From: Stentor roeselii
Taxonomy: Eukaryota; Ciliophora; Heterotrichea; Heterotrichida; Stentoridae
Direction: 5' to 3'
Length of the DNA: 64,000 bases
NCBI GenBank assembly: GCA_006503475.1
Contig: RSEH01000003.1
Location: 186,001-250,000, forward strand
The first letter of the stretch is position 1. Each line of letters starts with the position of its first letter. The translations under genes were made by a program, and so were the position numbers. The notes beneath the pieces were generated by a model that saw only the letters and a program-made list of their open reading frames with translations, was not told the origin of the DNA and searched no databases. Below are positions 17,413 through 29,218 of the stretch, piece after piece.

Positions 17413-20400
17413 ATGGACTCAGACATCATTTATTACGGTTCCTGCATTTTCTTCGAGTTTCAAGACAAGCTGCTGTCATCTTCAGGCTACCTTGACGACT
17501 CTCTGGCCCTTTCGAGGTCTGACCCGCTGAGATCAGTGTTCCGCGTGATTCCTCAAAGTAACTACACAGTGCAAGACATCCTTCTGAGTGAGTTAAAAGA
17601 CTCTAAAGGCAACATGGAGTCCTTTGTATCCAAGTTCAAATCTCACAAGAGAAACTTGGAAGGCGAGATAAGCACGAACATAAGCACATCACTTTCTTAT
17701 AAATCTCAGCCAATTACTTATGGGTCTCAGATTCAACTTCAACATTGGCACTCGAAGAAGATTTTGACACTTTCTAAGGAAAAACATGATAAACATCGGG
17801 ATAAGTTTAAACTTTTTCTTAGCGACTTCGGAAGTGCAAACTCGTCTTTTTCTATTAACTCGGCTTTTAAGTATCAAGAAGAAGGATCGGCTTATATCCG
17901 CCCTGGGTCGAAGGTGGTGCTGACGACTGAGTTGAAAAACTGTGAAAAGCTGGTTTTTTGTGATTATATTGATGAAAATGAAAGTTCAGATAATGAAAAA
18001 AATAAAGATTTTTTTGAAGTCGTCGGGTCTTTAGAAAGTAAAATCGCATTTACTATTTCCTTGTTTAATCAGGAAAATTTCACCTCGAATAAGATCTGCT
18101 GTGGAGACTTTGTCCAGTTGATCCACAGTGAAGAGAACTCGTGTTTCACAGCTGTTAGAAACCTTTATGATAAGTCGATTATCGAGCCGAAGTTCTCGCA
18201 AAATCTTCAGAATGGAAACAGCATCTGGATAATCGAAAATCTTGATAATAAATTCGGAGGAGAACTGAAAACTGGCCAGGTTTACACGATTAAAAACTTG
18301 AGTTCTGGGTTTTATCTTGTTATGGACTTCAGTGATGATTTGAAAACAACTTCACTTGCTTTTAAAAAGGAAAAAGATGACTCGAAGTGGAAAATCGAAC
18401 ATGATAAAGCTAAAGAACCTGTTGAAAGTGAAAGGTTTTATCGAATTGTTTATGAAGAATCGAATTTCACTCTTGCTGCTGCTGTTGACTCTAGCATCAG
18501 TGGGGATGATAAATATTTACCTACACTACTTGAAGATGAGTTGAATGTAAGTTACTTCCGTATCAAGAAAACAAATGATTACTTCTTAAGCACTACTCTT
18601 TTTCTCGTCACTTCTCAAGAGTTTCTCAATAATTTTCTAGAAAAAATACAAAAGTTCATGGAAAATCAAGAAGAAGACTTCAAAAATTGCTTTATCATGC
18701 TTCAAAGATGCTTAAAAGAAATCAAGCATTTTTGTCTTAATAAAATGCCGAAGCTGATCTCAATAGACGTTCCAGAAGGTCAGATAGATAAGTTAAAGCA
18801 AAACACTTTAAGAGATCTAAAACTTATCAGCACCCTGACAGATATTTTAAAGTTTTTCATCAGTTTTAAAAGCAAATCGATTAAAAAAGAAGAGGTTCGA
18901 GACGTTTTCATCAAAGAACTTGAAAAGAGTTTCAAGAAGATCTTCAGTTTGATATCAGTGGTTTGTTTAGACAACCCTGAAAACCAAGAAGAAGCTTTCG
19001 AGTACATCGAGACTTACTGCAAGTTCATCGACAGCATCCCTGCAGCGAACTCTTTCTTGATATCTTTATTCCGTGACAATGAAAAACTACTTTCCCGTCT
19101 TGCTTCTAAAAGTTGCAATGAAAGAAACATTCTAGTCAGTTCTTACATCAACGCTTTACGAGTAACCCTTACTTAGAAAAACACGACAAAGGAAAGAAAA
19201 AATCTTTTGAAGCTTTTAGCAACGATTTGTGTATTCGAAGAAGAATCAATATCCCCAAATCAAGAACTGATTCATGAGTTTCTCTTTAAAAACCCTGATA
19301 ACTACTCGAAAATTACTATTCCTGTGTCTTCTGATGACGGGAAGAACATTGAACTGATCCTTCCTCATGAGTCTGGCTGTGGAGAAGTAGTAGTCAAGTT
19401 AGATCAATGCTATCTTAAAGCCTCTCATACTGAAAAAATTCAGTACTTCACAAGCCTTCTTAATCTTTTCGCTGGAATGTGCACAGGGAAGAACTTTGTG
19501 AACTATTCTTCAATCAGTGTCTGGCTCACTAGAAAGTTGGTTGTTTCGAATATGTGGAATGATTCCTTGGGAAAAGAACTCAGAGCAGCGTTCTGTAGAC
19601 TTGTCAAGTCATTGTATGTTGACTGCTTTTCGAAAATTGAAAGTAGAAGAATTGAAATAGTGAAAATTTTACCTGTTTCGAAAATGGAGAGGATGAGAAC
19701 TAAGAAACTTATAAAAATTGACATTAAAATGGACTTTAAAGATATTTTTGATCAGGTTTTGGTTGATGAGGAGGACAAGAAAAATTATGACCAAGAGGTT
19801 TTTGAGAATTTGGTAACGGGCATTATAAAATATTTCGATGAATTATTTTCAGGAAAGAATCAAGATCAATCAAATAAAGAAATAAATGAAGAATCTCATT
19901 TATCCTCAAAGTCAGGAGCAGTTGATCAATCAATTAAGCGTAAAGAAGACCCAGTTTACAACAAACTTACTTTAGAACTACTAAACCTTGTCTTTAAACT
20001 CATAAAACTTGAGATAATAGGAATATCATCAGAAAAGGAAAACCAATTCGAAAGCATGTTCAAAATAATAAAATCAATAAAATCTATCCTCTTTCAGCCA
20101 GATCAAAGCAACCCTTCAGACATTTCTCAAAGCGCCATCAATTTCGATACCCAGCTAGATAAAGTCATGATCGACAAAGAGCGAGATGCAAATAAAAATG
20201 AAATAGTTTTAATTGAAGGAGAGCATCTTTTGAACTACTTAAAATCAATGAGTTCTTTTCACATAACCAACATAGAAACTTCTTCTCTTAGAGTAAAATG
20301 CAAGATAAAAGCATTGAAAATTTTTGATTACCTCATCGACTGGATAATCGACAGATGTGTCACTAAAATTTTAAGAATTTTAAAAATTGTCGATGATGAA

Positions 20401-23400
20401 AAATCCAGCATTGAAAATATTTTAAAGCTTCAAGATTTTGTATCAGTTTACTTTCCTGAGGTCTATGACGTGAATAAACTTTCAGAAAACTTGAAAAACA
20501 ACCAAGAAAAACAAGACTTAAACGAAGTAGATAAGTTGTTTTGGATTGATTTGAAATTTATTGAGGAGTTGTTGAAACTTTTCTCAAGTACCAAGAATTA
20601 CATCATGCAAAACCTTATCTTGAGGATTTTGATGAGATGTTTTAGTTTAAGAAGACAGATGTTAAGAGCGTTGAACAAACTTAATCTGATCACGAATTCA
20701 AAAGATGCAAAAGTTTTTAACTGGGTTAAAGTAAACATCATCATTTTTACTGAACTAGTCGACCAGGCTGACATGTGGATCAGTTCAGATAAATCAGAAA
20801 AAAACAACGAACAAGGACTAGTAAAATACAAGAAAACAATAGAAATCTTAAAATCTATCAAAAATATTTTACTTGAACACTCAACAATCAAGGATCAAAA
20901 AGTTAAGTTAGGCACTTTAAAATCAATTTCAAGCTTTAGACAAAATTTGATGATACATTTAAACCTCCATGTGAAAATCATTTACTTCATCAGAGACCAT
21001 CTTCATCAACTATCAGAAGTTTATGACGACGCTCAGACCGATGAGGAAAGAAAAACTCGTAAACGTCATCTGAAATTATTTCGTCTTTGCTTTGGACTAC
21101 TCACTGATTTTGTCAGAGGCAATAAAGACACCCAGAAAATCCTTCACAGGTACCTCCAGATCTTTATAAGGGATCTTAAGATGAAGCTAAAACAAATGAA
21201 ACTTATTGTTGAAATATTTCGAAATAACCTGGAACTTTGTAATCAAATCACTGAAAAATTTCTTCACTTTTTTATAAACCTTATCGAAACAGAAGGACGT
21301 CAACAACGCTTTTTAGAACTTTTTCCTGTCATTCAGCGCGCAGATGAAAAAGTGATTCATGAAAACCAGAGACTTGTTTTTAAAGTACTGGCACAGAATC
21401 CAAACTACAAGTTTTTACTTTATATCGACGAAAACTACAAATTTGTTTTTGAGTCAAATAACAACCATTTCAACCCTAACTATAAAGACATGCCAGTTAA
21501 ATATCATTGCAAGGTCATTGAAACCATGGCCTGCTGCGCGATGAAACCGAGTGAAAATATTTACTTAATTGAAGCGAAATGTCAGAAAATCTTTCAAGTT
21601 TCAATGATTTTTAAAGCTCTTGATGACACTGAACTGAAAATCACAATGTCACAGTCGATGAGAATCCCATTATTGAAACTTTTGTATCATACTTACTTTG
21701 AAAGTGACAAGGGACTCGACGAGATGTTTAGAAACCCTTATTTTATGACTTACATAAAAAAACATACAGAAATCACTGACGGTTCTCCGAAGTTCATAGA
21801 AGTCATGATTGATATTCTTTCAAAGTACTGTAGTCGATTCACTGGAGCTACAAGGCCAAACAATGAAACCACAGAAGACCTGATCATTATCGAAAAGTAC
21901 CTCAAGACTCTTCCACATTCCTTTGATGGCTTCTCTGACATGCAAAAAACAATAAAAAATTTGGAAGGTCTTATCAGTTGTTTTAAAATTAACTTTCCGA
22001 TTCCTGAAGTCAGTCTAGAAAAGCAGATTAGTCAAAATGCTACAAATGCAGAAAATGAATTCAAAGAAAATTGGGAAAAACTTAAATCAGAACTGATCAA
22101 GAAGGACACTTATAAGAAATATCTCAAGGAAGAAAAAGCATCTCTTCTAAGCATGATTGTTAATATCGACAAATATCTTCAAACTCGCAATTTTCCTGAT
22201 TTTTTAGAGCAAATTGTGAGTTATATTCGACAAGCTCATCACAAAAACTCTTCAGTGCAGATCTTGAATAACAGCATCAACTTCATCATCACTATTTTAT
22301 CAAAAAACATAAAAAAAGAAGAAGAAAAAAACCAGGTAACAAAGCAATTCATTCAAAATACTCTCTGCAGTTTCGGACTGGTTAAAATAATTCTAAGCCT
22401 GATGTGCGAAAAGGATATAAATGAAAAAGTCTACAACCGCCTCGTCCACCTCTCAACAGAAATGCTTGATGGTGGAAACACGAAAGTTCAAAACGAATTT
22501 TACAAATATTTTATCACCTCCGAGCATTCTGAACAATTTTTCAAAAAGATTTACTTTTACCTCAATGCTCAGAAAGTAACAAGTAAAAAAGTCTCAGTAG
22601 TTTATAAGAAACAATCAAACAACCTATATAAAATCCTGAAACTTTTACAACTTCTTTGTGAAAATCATAATTTAGACCTTCAGACTTATCTTCGATATCA
22701 AGAAAAGTCAAACAACTCTTACAACATCATAGAAGCTGTTGAGATGTTATATGAAAGGTTGACTATTGAAAGATCTGAAAGTTCTTTTCTAGTCTTTTCG
22801 AAGTGCCTTGACACTTTAACTGAAATGATTCAAGGTCCTTGTGAAAAGAATCAAGAAGAACTGACAAACAGTAAATTTCTAGACACTTCAAATAATTTCT
22901 TAAAAATCGATCAAACCAAACCAGACTCGAAAGATTTTGAGCCAAATGCAGATGGAAGTGAAAGAATGCGGGATTGGATGATTGTTCATTTAAAATACAA
23001 ACTTTCAATTACATTGTTAAGTCTTCTGGAGATGAATAGAAATGAAGATATCATTTCGAAGATGTCAAGAATTTTCGAGAAGCAAACAATTAACGATAAC
23101 TTGAAATGGATTTATAAGTCTTTTGAAGATAATGGCCAAACTGAGTTCAGAAAAGAGATTTTCGGTCATTATGAAGGTATTGAAAAGATTAACCTCAGTG
23201 AGATAAAAAATGACCCGAAGAAGATAGCGGATTACATGTGTATCATTGAAATGGGGTTTAATCTTTTTCATTTAAAGAAGTATTTAAAGGACTATGATAA
23301 CAGAGCGAAAGAATTACCACCTGACCCTGTAAAACCTCCTGTTTTTGAGAAGAAAAACCTTATCACTACTTTAAAACATTGCGGAGAAAAACTTGCAGAG

Positions 23401-24933
23401 GTCTTCAAAAAAATAAAAAGTAAAATTAAAAAAGAGGAAGATAGTAAAAAAAAAACCATCAAGAAATATAAAGAATTCTTCGAAAATCATACAGGAAGAG
23501 TCGAAATCTCATACAAAGAAAAACTGATTCTCATTTATTTCATTTTAAGACCTGAAGCTTTATTTCTAACAAAAGAAGTCCAAGAAGAATTCCATAAAAC
23601 AGTAGACAGGTCTTCAGAAAAATCGAAACTTCAGCACTTGCAACTTGAGACCAAAACTCTTCGATCTAAAATAAAAAAAGAGCAATGGCTGATAATCCAC
23701 CTTCGAAAATACCCTGTAATTTCCATGGTAATCGCGAATATCCACTTATGGTCTTACCTGACCTTCACTTTAACTATTCTCTTGAACTACATATTGATAG
23801 CTTCATACCACATGCCTTATAAAGACGACGTCGAGCCTCAGCTCTGTTTAAAAACAGACAAATACGCAGAATGCACAAGTCAAGCTTCAAAAACAGAAAC
23901 TTCAAATCTTTTCCTAGTCCTTGGAATCCTTCATTTCATTTTTTCAGGCCTGGTTTTTTTCTTCCATGCGTTGAAGATGGGTCCAGGTATTTTCAAGAGC
24001 AATTATAAAAAATATGTTTCTAAACAAAACTCTTCTTTTCGAAGTCTCAGAATAACTGTTTCTGTGATTTTAACTGCATTGAACCCGATGATTTGTTATT
24101 ACTTTTTAACTGGAATTGTTTCATTGATAGCTGTTGTTCAAAGACTTTACGGCCTTTACTGCATTCAAATGCTTGACATTATTTTCAGGTTTCCCAGTTT
24201 ATTGAATGTGGTGAAGTCGATTTACTATTCAAGAAAAGCGCTTGTTTTGACATTTGTCTTTAATATCGTGATTATTTATTATTTCACTCTTTGGGGGTAC
24301 TCCAGGTTGAATGAGTTTTACGGAGGTCAATGTCCGAATCTAAGAGTTTGCATGGCGAAGACTTACGACCGCGGACTTAAACTTGGAATGGGTTGGGTGT
24401 TTTTACCAATGGAGCCAGGAACTTATAAGGTCGAAAGGTTTTTCTTTGAAAATTTGTTTTATATCGTCATCTTTACTTGCATGATGAACTTCATCAAGGG
24501 TATCATTTATGACGCTTTCTTTGTACTTCGAGATGAATCCAGTTTGAATTTATTTGACAGGGAAAATCATTGTTTTATTTGTGGCTTGGATCGGGAAAGT
24601 ATAGAAAAAGGCTCTGGAAATACCTTCGCTTATCACACTCAAAGTGAGCATAATATGTGGAACTACGCTTTTTATATGATGTATGTCTTGAAAAAAACCC
24701 AGACTGAACTCACTTCTATTGAAAGTTACGTCAAAGATATGCTTAAGACAAATAATATTTTGTGGTTTCCTCAGAAAAACAGCGTTTCGATAAAGAAAGA
24801 AGAAGAACCTGTCGACTCAATGACAAAAGAAATCGAAGAACTCAAGTTAGCAGTTTTAAAAGTTCAAGAAGAGATCAATGAAATCAATCAGCTTATTTCA
24901 GATTCTGAGGGAAAAACAAATGAACAGCAATAG
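17413..24933 (+). CDS. IP3-receptor/ryanodine-receptor-family calcium channel
   Basis: The spliced gene (intron 19162-19176) encodes 2501 residues. The N-terminus has IP3R-type suppressor/MIR domains (about 1-380; IYYGSCIFFEF, ITYGSQIQLQHWHSKK). RIH and RIH-associated helical regions follow (LLKLLATICVF..NQELIHE after the intron). Six membrane helices start near residue 2100, then come a pore region and the Zn-binding tail CFICGLDRESIE..HTQSEHNMWNY and YVKDML, closely like IP3R. It should release Ca2+ from internal stores. The selectivity filter GGGIGD of animal channels appears as LGMGWV near residue 2316, so ion selectivity may differ. Six more frames are absent; stop TAG. Confidence 0.88.
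19162..19176 (+). other. 15-nt intron in IP3R-like gene
   Basis: GTAACCCTTACTTAG, A at position 10. Its TAG is in frame, so without splicing the protein would end at residue 587, far short of the channel domain. Confidence 0.92.
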
Positions 24934-24995
24934 AAAAAATTAGCTTATCTCTTAATTCGCATTAAAGCTCTTCATTTAATTTTTTCGGTTTTATA

Positions 24996-25571
24996 ATGAA
25001 AAATTTACCTTCTGAAGAAAGAAGACTCACTCTTGAAGGCTTTCGCATAAAATTTTACTACAACCAGACCTTTCAGTTTGTTTTATCCCCGAAAGAAAAA
25101 AGTGAAATAATCATCAAGAAAATAGGCGAAAAGACCTGGAAAGAAGTTCAAAATACTGTCGAAATCATCAACAAATGCCTTTCCTCTCAGAAAAATTTAG
25201 AAATTCATGAAGAAAACTTACTTGTTCCTCCGAATGATCAGGTCTGGAGGTGGGTTTGGGCAAGTGCAGTTTTTATTCTTATTGCTTTCGTGCTTGAAAT
25301 CCTTTCAGCGTATTACGTCGATAATTCTGATTTGGCCTATATTGGACTCGGTATTTTCTTCTTGGGTTTTTCGATTCTTGTGTATTTAGTGATCCAGCAG
25401 CAGTTTTTCAGTTCTTTCGAAATCGAAGAATATATGAGCAAAAAAGACTACTGCGATATTTTAACCCCTTGTGTTCTCGGGTGTTTTTCCTCGAACTCTT
25501 ATTTATTCGACAACGAATCATTTCGATGTGAATACAAAAAGCCTTTTTTAGTAGAGTTCTGCGTTTATTAA
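24996..25571 (+). CDS. two-span membrane protein, unknown family
   Basis: This 191-residue protein has a soluble N-terminal domain (1-84) and two membrane helices (about 85-106 and 114-134). The tail (CDILTPCVLGCFSS) has several Cys. ATG 24996 follows TATAATG. It lies 62 bp after the IP3R-like channel in the same direction; a shared role is possible but not shown. The similar-sized gene at 44332 also has two membrane helices, but the sequences are not clearly alike. Confidence 0.65.
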   Translation: MKNLPSEERRLTLEGFRIKFYYNQTFQFVLSPKEKSEIIIKKIGEKTWKEVQNTVEIINKCLSSQKNLEIHEENLLVPPNDQVWRWVWASAVFILIAFVLEILSAYYVDNSDLAYIGLGIFFLGFSILVYLVIQQQFFSSFEIEEYMSKKDYCDILTPCVLGCFSSNSYLFDNESFRCEYKKPFLVEFCVY

Positions 25572-25646
25572 TCCTCTTTTTTAACTAGATAAAACCTTTC
25601 TAAAACATGCAACTTCCATCAAAATCTCCAAAAAATCTAATAAATT

Positions 25647-26843
25647 ATGAGAAACTGGTTGATTCTCTTCTCTTACTTCACAGGTTCTCTACTAAGCGGC
25701 GCTATTTGGCTGACATTGACTCCAGTTCCCGACGAAGCGATGGAATATTACAACATAAGTGAATGGGAGTTGACTCTATATTCTTATTCTTTCTTTGTGA
25801 CAAGTGTGCTTTTATCAGTTTTTTCCACTTGGCTCGTGTCAAAGTCAGTCTTTTGGACAATGCACGAGATTTGGTTAACGACTTGTATTGGGTGTTGGAT
25901 TCGTGTCATCGCTGGAAGAAACTTTTGGGTTTCTTTTACTGGACAGTTAGTCGCTTCTTTAGGAAACATGCCCATGCTCGTTGCATGTTCAAGTCTTCCA
26001 ATCATGTGGTTCAAGCAGAGTCAAGTTGTTTTGGCCACTTCAATTGCAGCCGCTGCGAATTTCGTTGGAATGGGTGTTAGTTTTATTTTAATGTCACAAA
26101 TTCGTGACATTGAACTGGGACTTAAGATCCAGGCTTACTTTGGATCGGTTTTTTTCTTGTTTAACTTGCTGGTGATGCAAAAGGATCCGAAGGTGAATCA
26201 AGAGATTAACTTGAAACAAGAAGTGTGTTGGGCATTGAATGATAGTCTTCATATGAGTTTTATTTTGTGCATTTCTTCAGGACTAGGCATTAACTACTCA
26301 ATCATTTCAATCATCGGCCTGCTACTTGAGGAAAAAGGTTACGATGATGACTATATCGGCTTCGTTGGCTGCACATATTCAATCGCAGGTCTAATCGGAG
26401 GACTAGTAGCTGCTTACTTGACTGAAATTCACAAGTCCACAAAGGTCTCTTTGATAGTTTTTTACTTATTGACAATAGGTGCGTCATTTGCTTTTGTTCT
26501 TTGCTTAAATGTGAAAATAGCTGATTTGATCTTTGTTGGAATTTTCGGAGCTGCTATAATTGGAGGACTGCCCTTGGGAATCCGTGCCTGTGTCGAGTAC
26601 ATGACGAACATTCATGACAGTATTCCAACAAACATGATTTACATGATAAGCCAGGTGTTGTCCTGCATTTACACTTACCCGATTCAGTACTTCCAAGATT
26701 TAACTGGAATCAGTGGCTTCTGGGTAGCTGCAGGTCTTTTAGTAGTGAGTTACGTGCCGATGCTGATACTCACCAGGCACTTCAAAGGAAAAGACTTCAG
26801 CAAAGAAAGCTACGAGAAAAGAAGACTGTTGCCATCAGAGTAA
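25647..26843 (+). CDS. MFS transporter, FLVCR/SLC49-like
   Basis: This 398-residue protein has about twelve hydrophobic segments. The first helices read like the SLC49 (FLVCR, DIRC2) group: NWLILFSYFTGSLLSGAIWL, then WLTTCIGCWIRVIAGRNFW and GQLVASLGNMP, with MWFKQSQVVLATSIAAAANF after helix 4. FLVCR-type carriers move choline, ethanolamine or heme-related solutes; the substrate here is not determinable. The length is short for the family but no truncation is seen. Start AATTATG, stop TAA. Confidence 0.75.
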   Translation: MRNWLILFSYFTGSLLSGAIWLTLTPVPDEAMEYYNISEWELTLYSYSFFVTSVLLSVFSTWLVSKSVFWTMHEIWLTTCIGCWIRVIAGRNFWVSFTGQLVASLGNMPMLVACSSLPIMWFKQSQVVLATSIAAAANFVGMGVSFILMSQIRDIELGLKIQAYFGSVFFLFNLLVMQKDPKVNQEINLKQEVCWALNDSLHMSFILCISSGLGINYSIISIIGLLLEEKGYDDDYIGFVGCTYSIAGLIGGLVAAYLTEIHKSTKVSLIVFYLLTIGASFAFVLCLNVKIADLIFVGIFGAAIIGGLPLGIRACVEYMTNIHDSIPTNMIYMISQVLSCIYTYPIQYFQDLTGISGFWVAAGLLVVSYVPMLILTRHFKGKDFSKESYEKRRLLPSE

Positions 26844-26915
26844 ATAGTTAATTGCAGCAGTCTATTCAAGTTTTCAACAGAATCTTATAATCTCTCTAAT
26901 ATTTAATCAACAATC

Positions 26916-29207
26916 ATGCAACTCACCTTCAAATTAATCGACAATTCAAGCCAAACCGGAAAACAAACCCTTGAAGTCCATCCTTCTCTCACCATCTCAT
27001 CAGTAAAAGCTCAACTTTCACAAATCATCGGCCACGACGCTTCACTAATCCGAATAGTTCTAATCCGAGAAGGCACTGAAATGCTTTGTTCAGATGAAAG
27101 TTCTTTAGAGTCTTTAGAAATCACTGAAAATTCCACTCTTTTCCTTGACTGGTCCTCATCTGAAGTCGAGCAAGAATCAGTGATCCGAGAGCAGCTGAGG
27201 TCAAAACGTGACATGGGAGAACAAAAAGTTCCTGCTCCAGGAAAGGACTGGCTTTCTCTTCTTGTGCAGAAGATTCAGGCAGGAGTCTTAAGTGGCGTTT
27301 TGCAGATGATTGCCGACTATGAACGAGAAGAGTCTGGAAAAATCGTGGACGATGAGGAAGACTTGTTCAGTGTAAGTGACTCTCAAGGGTACACCGCGCT
27401 TCACTATGCTTGCCAGGCTGGCCATGCGAATATGGTTCAGCAGTTTGTGGCTAAACATGGAGCTTGCAATCGAGAGAGCCAGGATAACTTTACTCCACTT
27501 ATGCTTGCTGTTCATCACGGACACTTGGAATGTGTCAGGGCGATTCTTAAACATCCAAGAATACAGATCAATAAAATGACTTATGGAAAAGGAACTGCTC
27601 TGCATATTGCTTGTCGGAAAGGGTTTTCTAATATTGTGCAACTTTTGTTGGAAAATGGAGCGGAAATGACTGTTGAGGATCAATTGGGACTTATACCTTT
27701 ACAGGTTGCTTCTACTCAGGAAATTTTTGAGATTATTCCGAAGTTTATGGGCGAAAGGGAATTGAAAAGTATTCAAGAAGGGTTACCGAAGGGCGCTTTG
27801 AACTTTTCGAGTGATGTTTATTATACTGGAAGTTTAGTTATTGAAGACAAGCTAGTTTTCTTATACATCGACCACGATAAAGGCCTTCTCAAGTGTTTCG
27901 AAGACAAAGAATCCTTCATCCAAGGGCAAGAGCCCTGGCTTTCCACAAACATAATCGACATCTGGGACATAAAAACCACAAAAGGAATCCTTTACGGTGA
28001 CAAAAACGCGATGTGCTTCATTCTCTACTCAAAACTAGGCAGTTACAAATTTTACACAAATCAACCAGACCTAACAAACGAGTGGGTGAATCGTTTACAA
28101 GCCGGAATAAACTACTGTCAAATCCATAAAAGAGGCTACATCGAGCAAGACTTAAAAACCGACGAAGCCAATTTACTTCTAAAGCAAGAGTTAACATTAA
28201 GGTCCACATTCAAAAAAACCGAAGAAGTCAACTTCAAAAGTTTCACAATCCTCGGAGAACTCGGCAGTGGAAGTTTCGGAAAAGTCTACAAAGTAATAAA
28301 AAACGACACAAAGCAGGTCTTCGCAATAAAACAATTAAACAAGCAATTCTTAATAAACCAAAAGCAGTTAAAATACGCGATTGGTGAATGTAAAATCCTT
28401 CGATACCTGCGACATCCTTTTATAATCAGCATGACTTTCGCCTTTCAAACACCTAAAAACCTTTACATGGTCCTTGAACTCTGCCCCAACGGCGACCTGA
28501 TGACTCACTTATCAGAAAGAAGTCGCTTTGCCGAGTCAGTCGCGCGTTTCTACATCGCAGAAACGGTCTTGGCTGTTGAGTACCTTCATTCACTCGACAT
28601 CGTTTATCGTGACTTGAAGCCTGAAAACATTCTCCTCGACAGGGCCGGGCACATCCGACTTGCTGACTTCGGCCTTGCGAAGGAAAACGTGAACCCCTTG
28701 AACCCCGCGATGTCCTTTTGTGGGTCGCCTGCTTACCTCGCCCCTGAGATGCTGTCGAAGACCGGGTCTGAAAAATCTGCAGATGTTTATGGAATTGGAG
28801 CGATTTTATATGAACTACTCACAGGCTTGCCTCCTTTTTATTCGGATAATATCAAGGAACTTTTTAGAAATATTAAAAGTGGAATGCTTCAGTTTCCCAA
28901 GACGGTTAAACCTGAAGCTCAGGATTTGATGAGAAAATTGATGAATAAAGACCCGTCGAAGCGGCCTAGTATTAGCCAGGTGAAGCATCATGTGTTTTTT
29001 AGAGATATTAACTGGGAAGAACTAGAGAAAAAAAAGGTTAAAGCTCCAAGACTTGGGAATAAATGGATGCAAGTTGATGAGAACTGGGATGAACCTTCTG
29101 AAGAACTGCCTGTTGTGAATAACTCGAAGAAAATCGTGGATGATGATGATTATGAAGAAGAAGAACTTGATGACTCCGTCGCGGAATTCAACTTTTCAAG
29201 GAACTAG
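26916..29207 (+). CDS. Ubl-ankyrin-PH-AGC protein kinase
   Basis: This 763-residue protein has four parts. A ubiquitin-like N-terminus (1-80; LIDNSSQTGKQTLEV, LTISSVKAQLSQIIG) comes first. Ankyrin repeats (about 155-255; GYTALHYACQAGHANMV, GTALHIACRKG) and a PH-like domain (about 296-405, ending EWVNRLQAGI) follow. The AGC-type kinase domain (about 440-700) has GSGSFGKVY, VFAIKQL, YRDLKPEN, DFGLAKE and the activation-loop SFCGSPAYLAPE. Catalytic residues are intact. The PH domain suggests recruitment to phosphoinositide membranes. The C-terminus is acidic. No HxxF hydrophobic motif is evident, so regulation differs from Akt/S6K. This four-part architecture is unusual. Confidence 0.85.
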   Translation: MQLTFKLIDNSSQTGKQTLEVHPSLTISSVKAQLSQIIGHDASLIRIVLIREGTEMLCSDESSLESLEITENSTLFLDWSSSEVEQESVIREQLRSKRDMGEQKVPAPGKDWLSLLVQKIQAGVLSGVLQMIADYEREESGKIVDDEEDLFSVSDSQGYTALHYACQAGHANMVQQFVAKHGACNRESQDNFTPLMLAVHHGHLECVRAILKHPRIQINKMTYGKGTALHIACRKGFSNIVQLLLENGAEMTVEDQLGLIPLQVASTQEIFEIIPKFMGERELKSIQEGLPKGALNFSSDVYYTGSLVIEDKLVFLYIDHDKGLLKCFEDKESFIQGQEPWLSTNIIDIWDIKTTKGILYGDKNAMCFILYSKLGSYKFYTNQPDLTNEWVNRLQAGINYCQIHKRGYIEQDLKTDEANLLLKQELTLRSTFKKTEEVNFKSFTILGELGSGSFGKVYKVIKNDTKQVFAIKQLNKQFLINQKQLKYAIGECKILRYLRHPFIISMTFAFQTPKNLYMVLELCPNGDLMTHLSERSRFAESVARFYIAETVLAVEYLHSLDIVYRDLKPENILLDRAGHIRLADFGLAKENVNPLNPAMSFCGSPAYLAPEMLSKTGSEKSADVYGIGAILYELLTGLPPFYSDNIKELFRNIKSGMLQFPKTVKPEAQDLMRKLMNKDPSKRPSISQVKHHVFFRDINWEELEKKKVKAPRLGNKWMQVDENWDEPSEELPVVNNSKKIVDDDDYEEEELDDSVAEFNFSRN

Positions 29208-29218
29208 TAATGTTTGCA

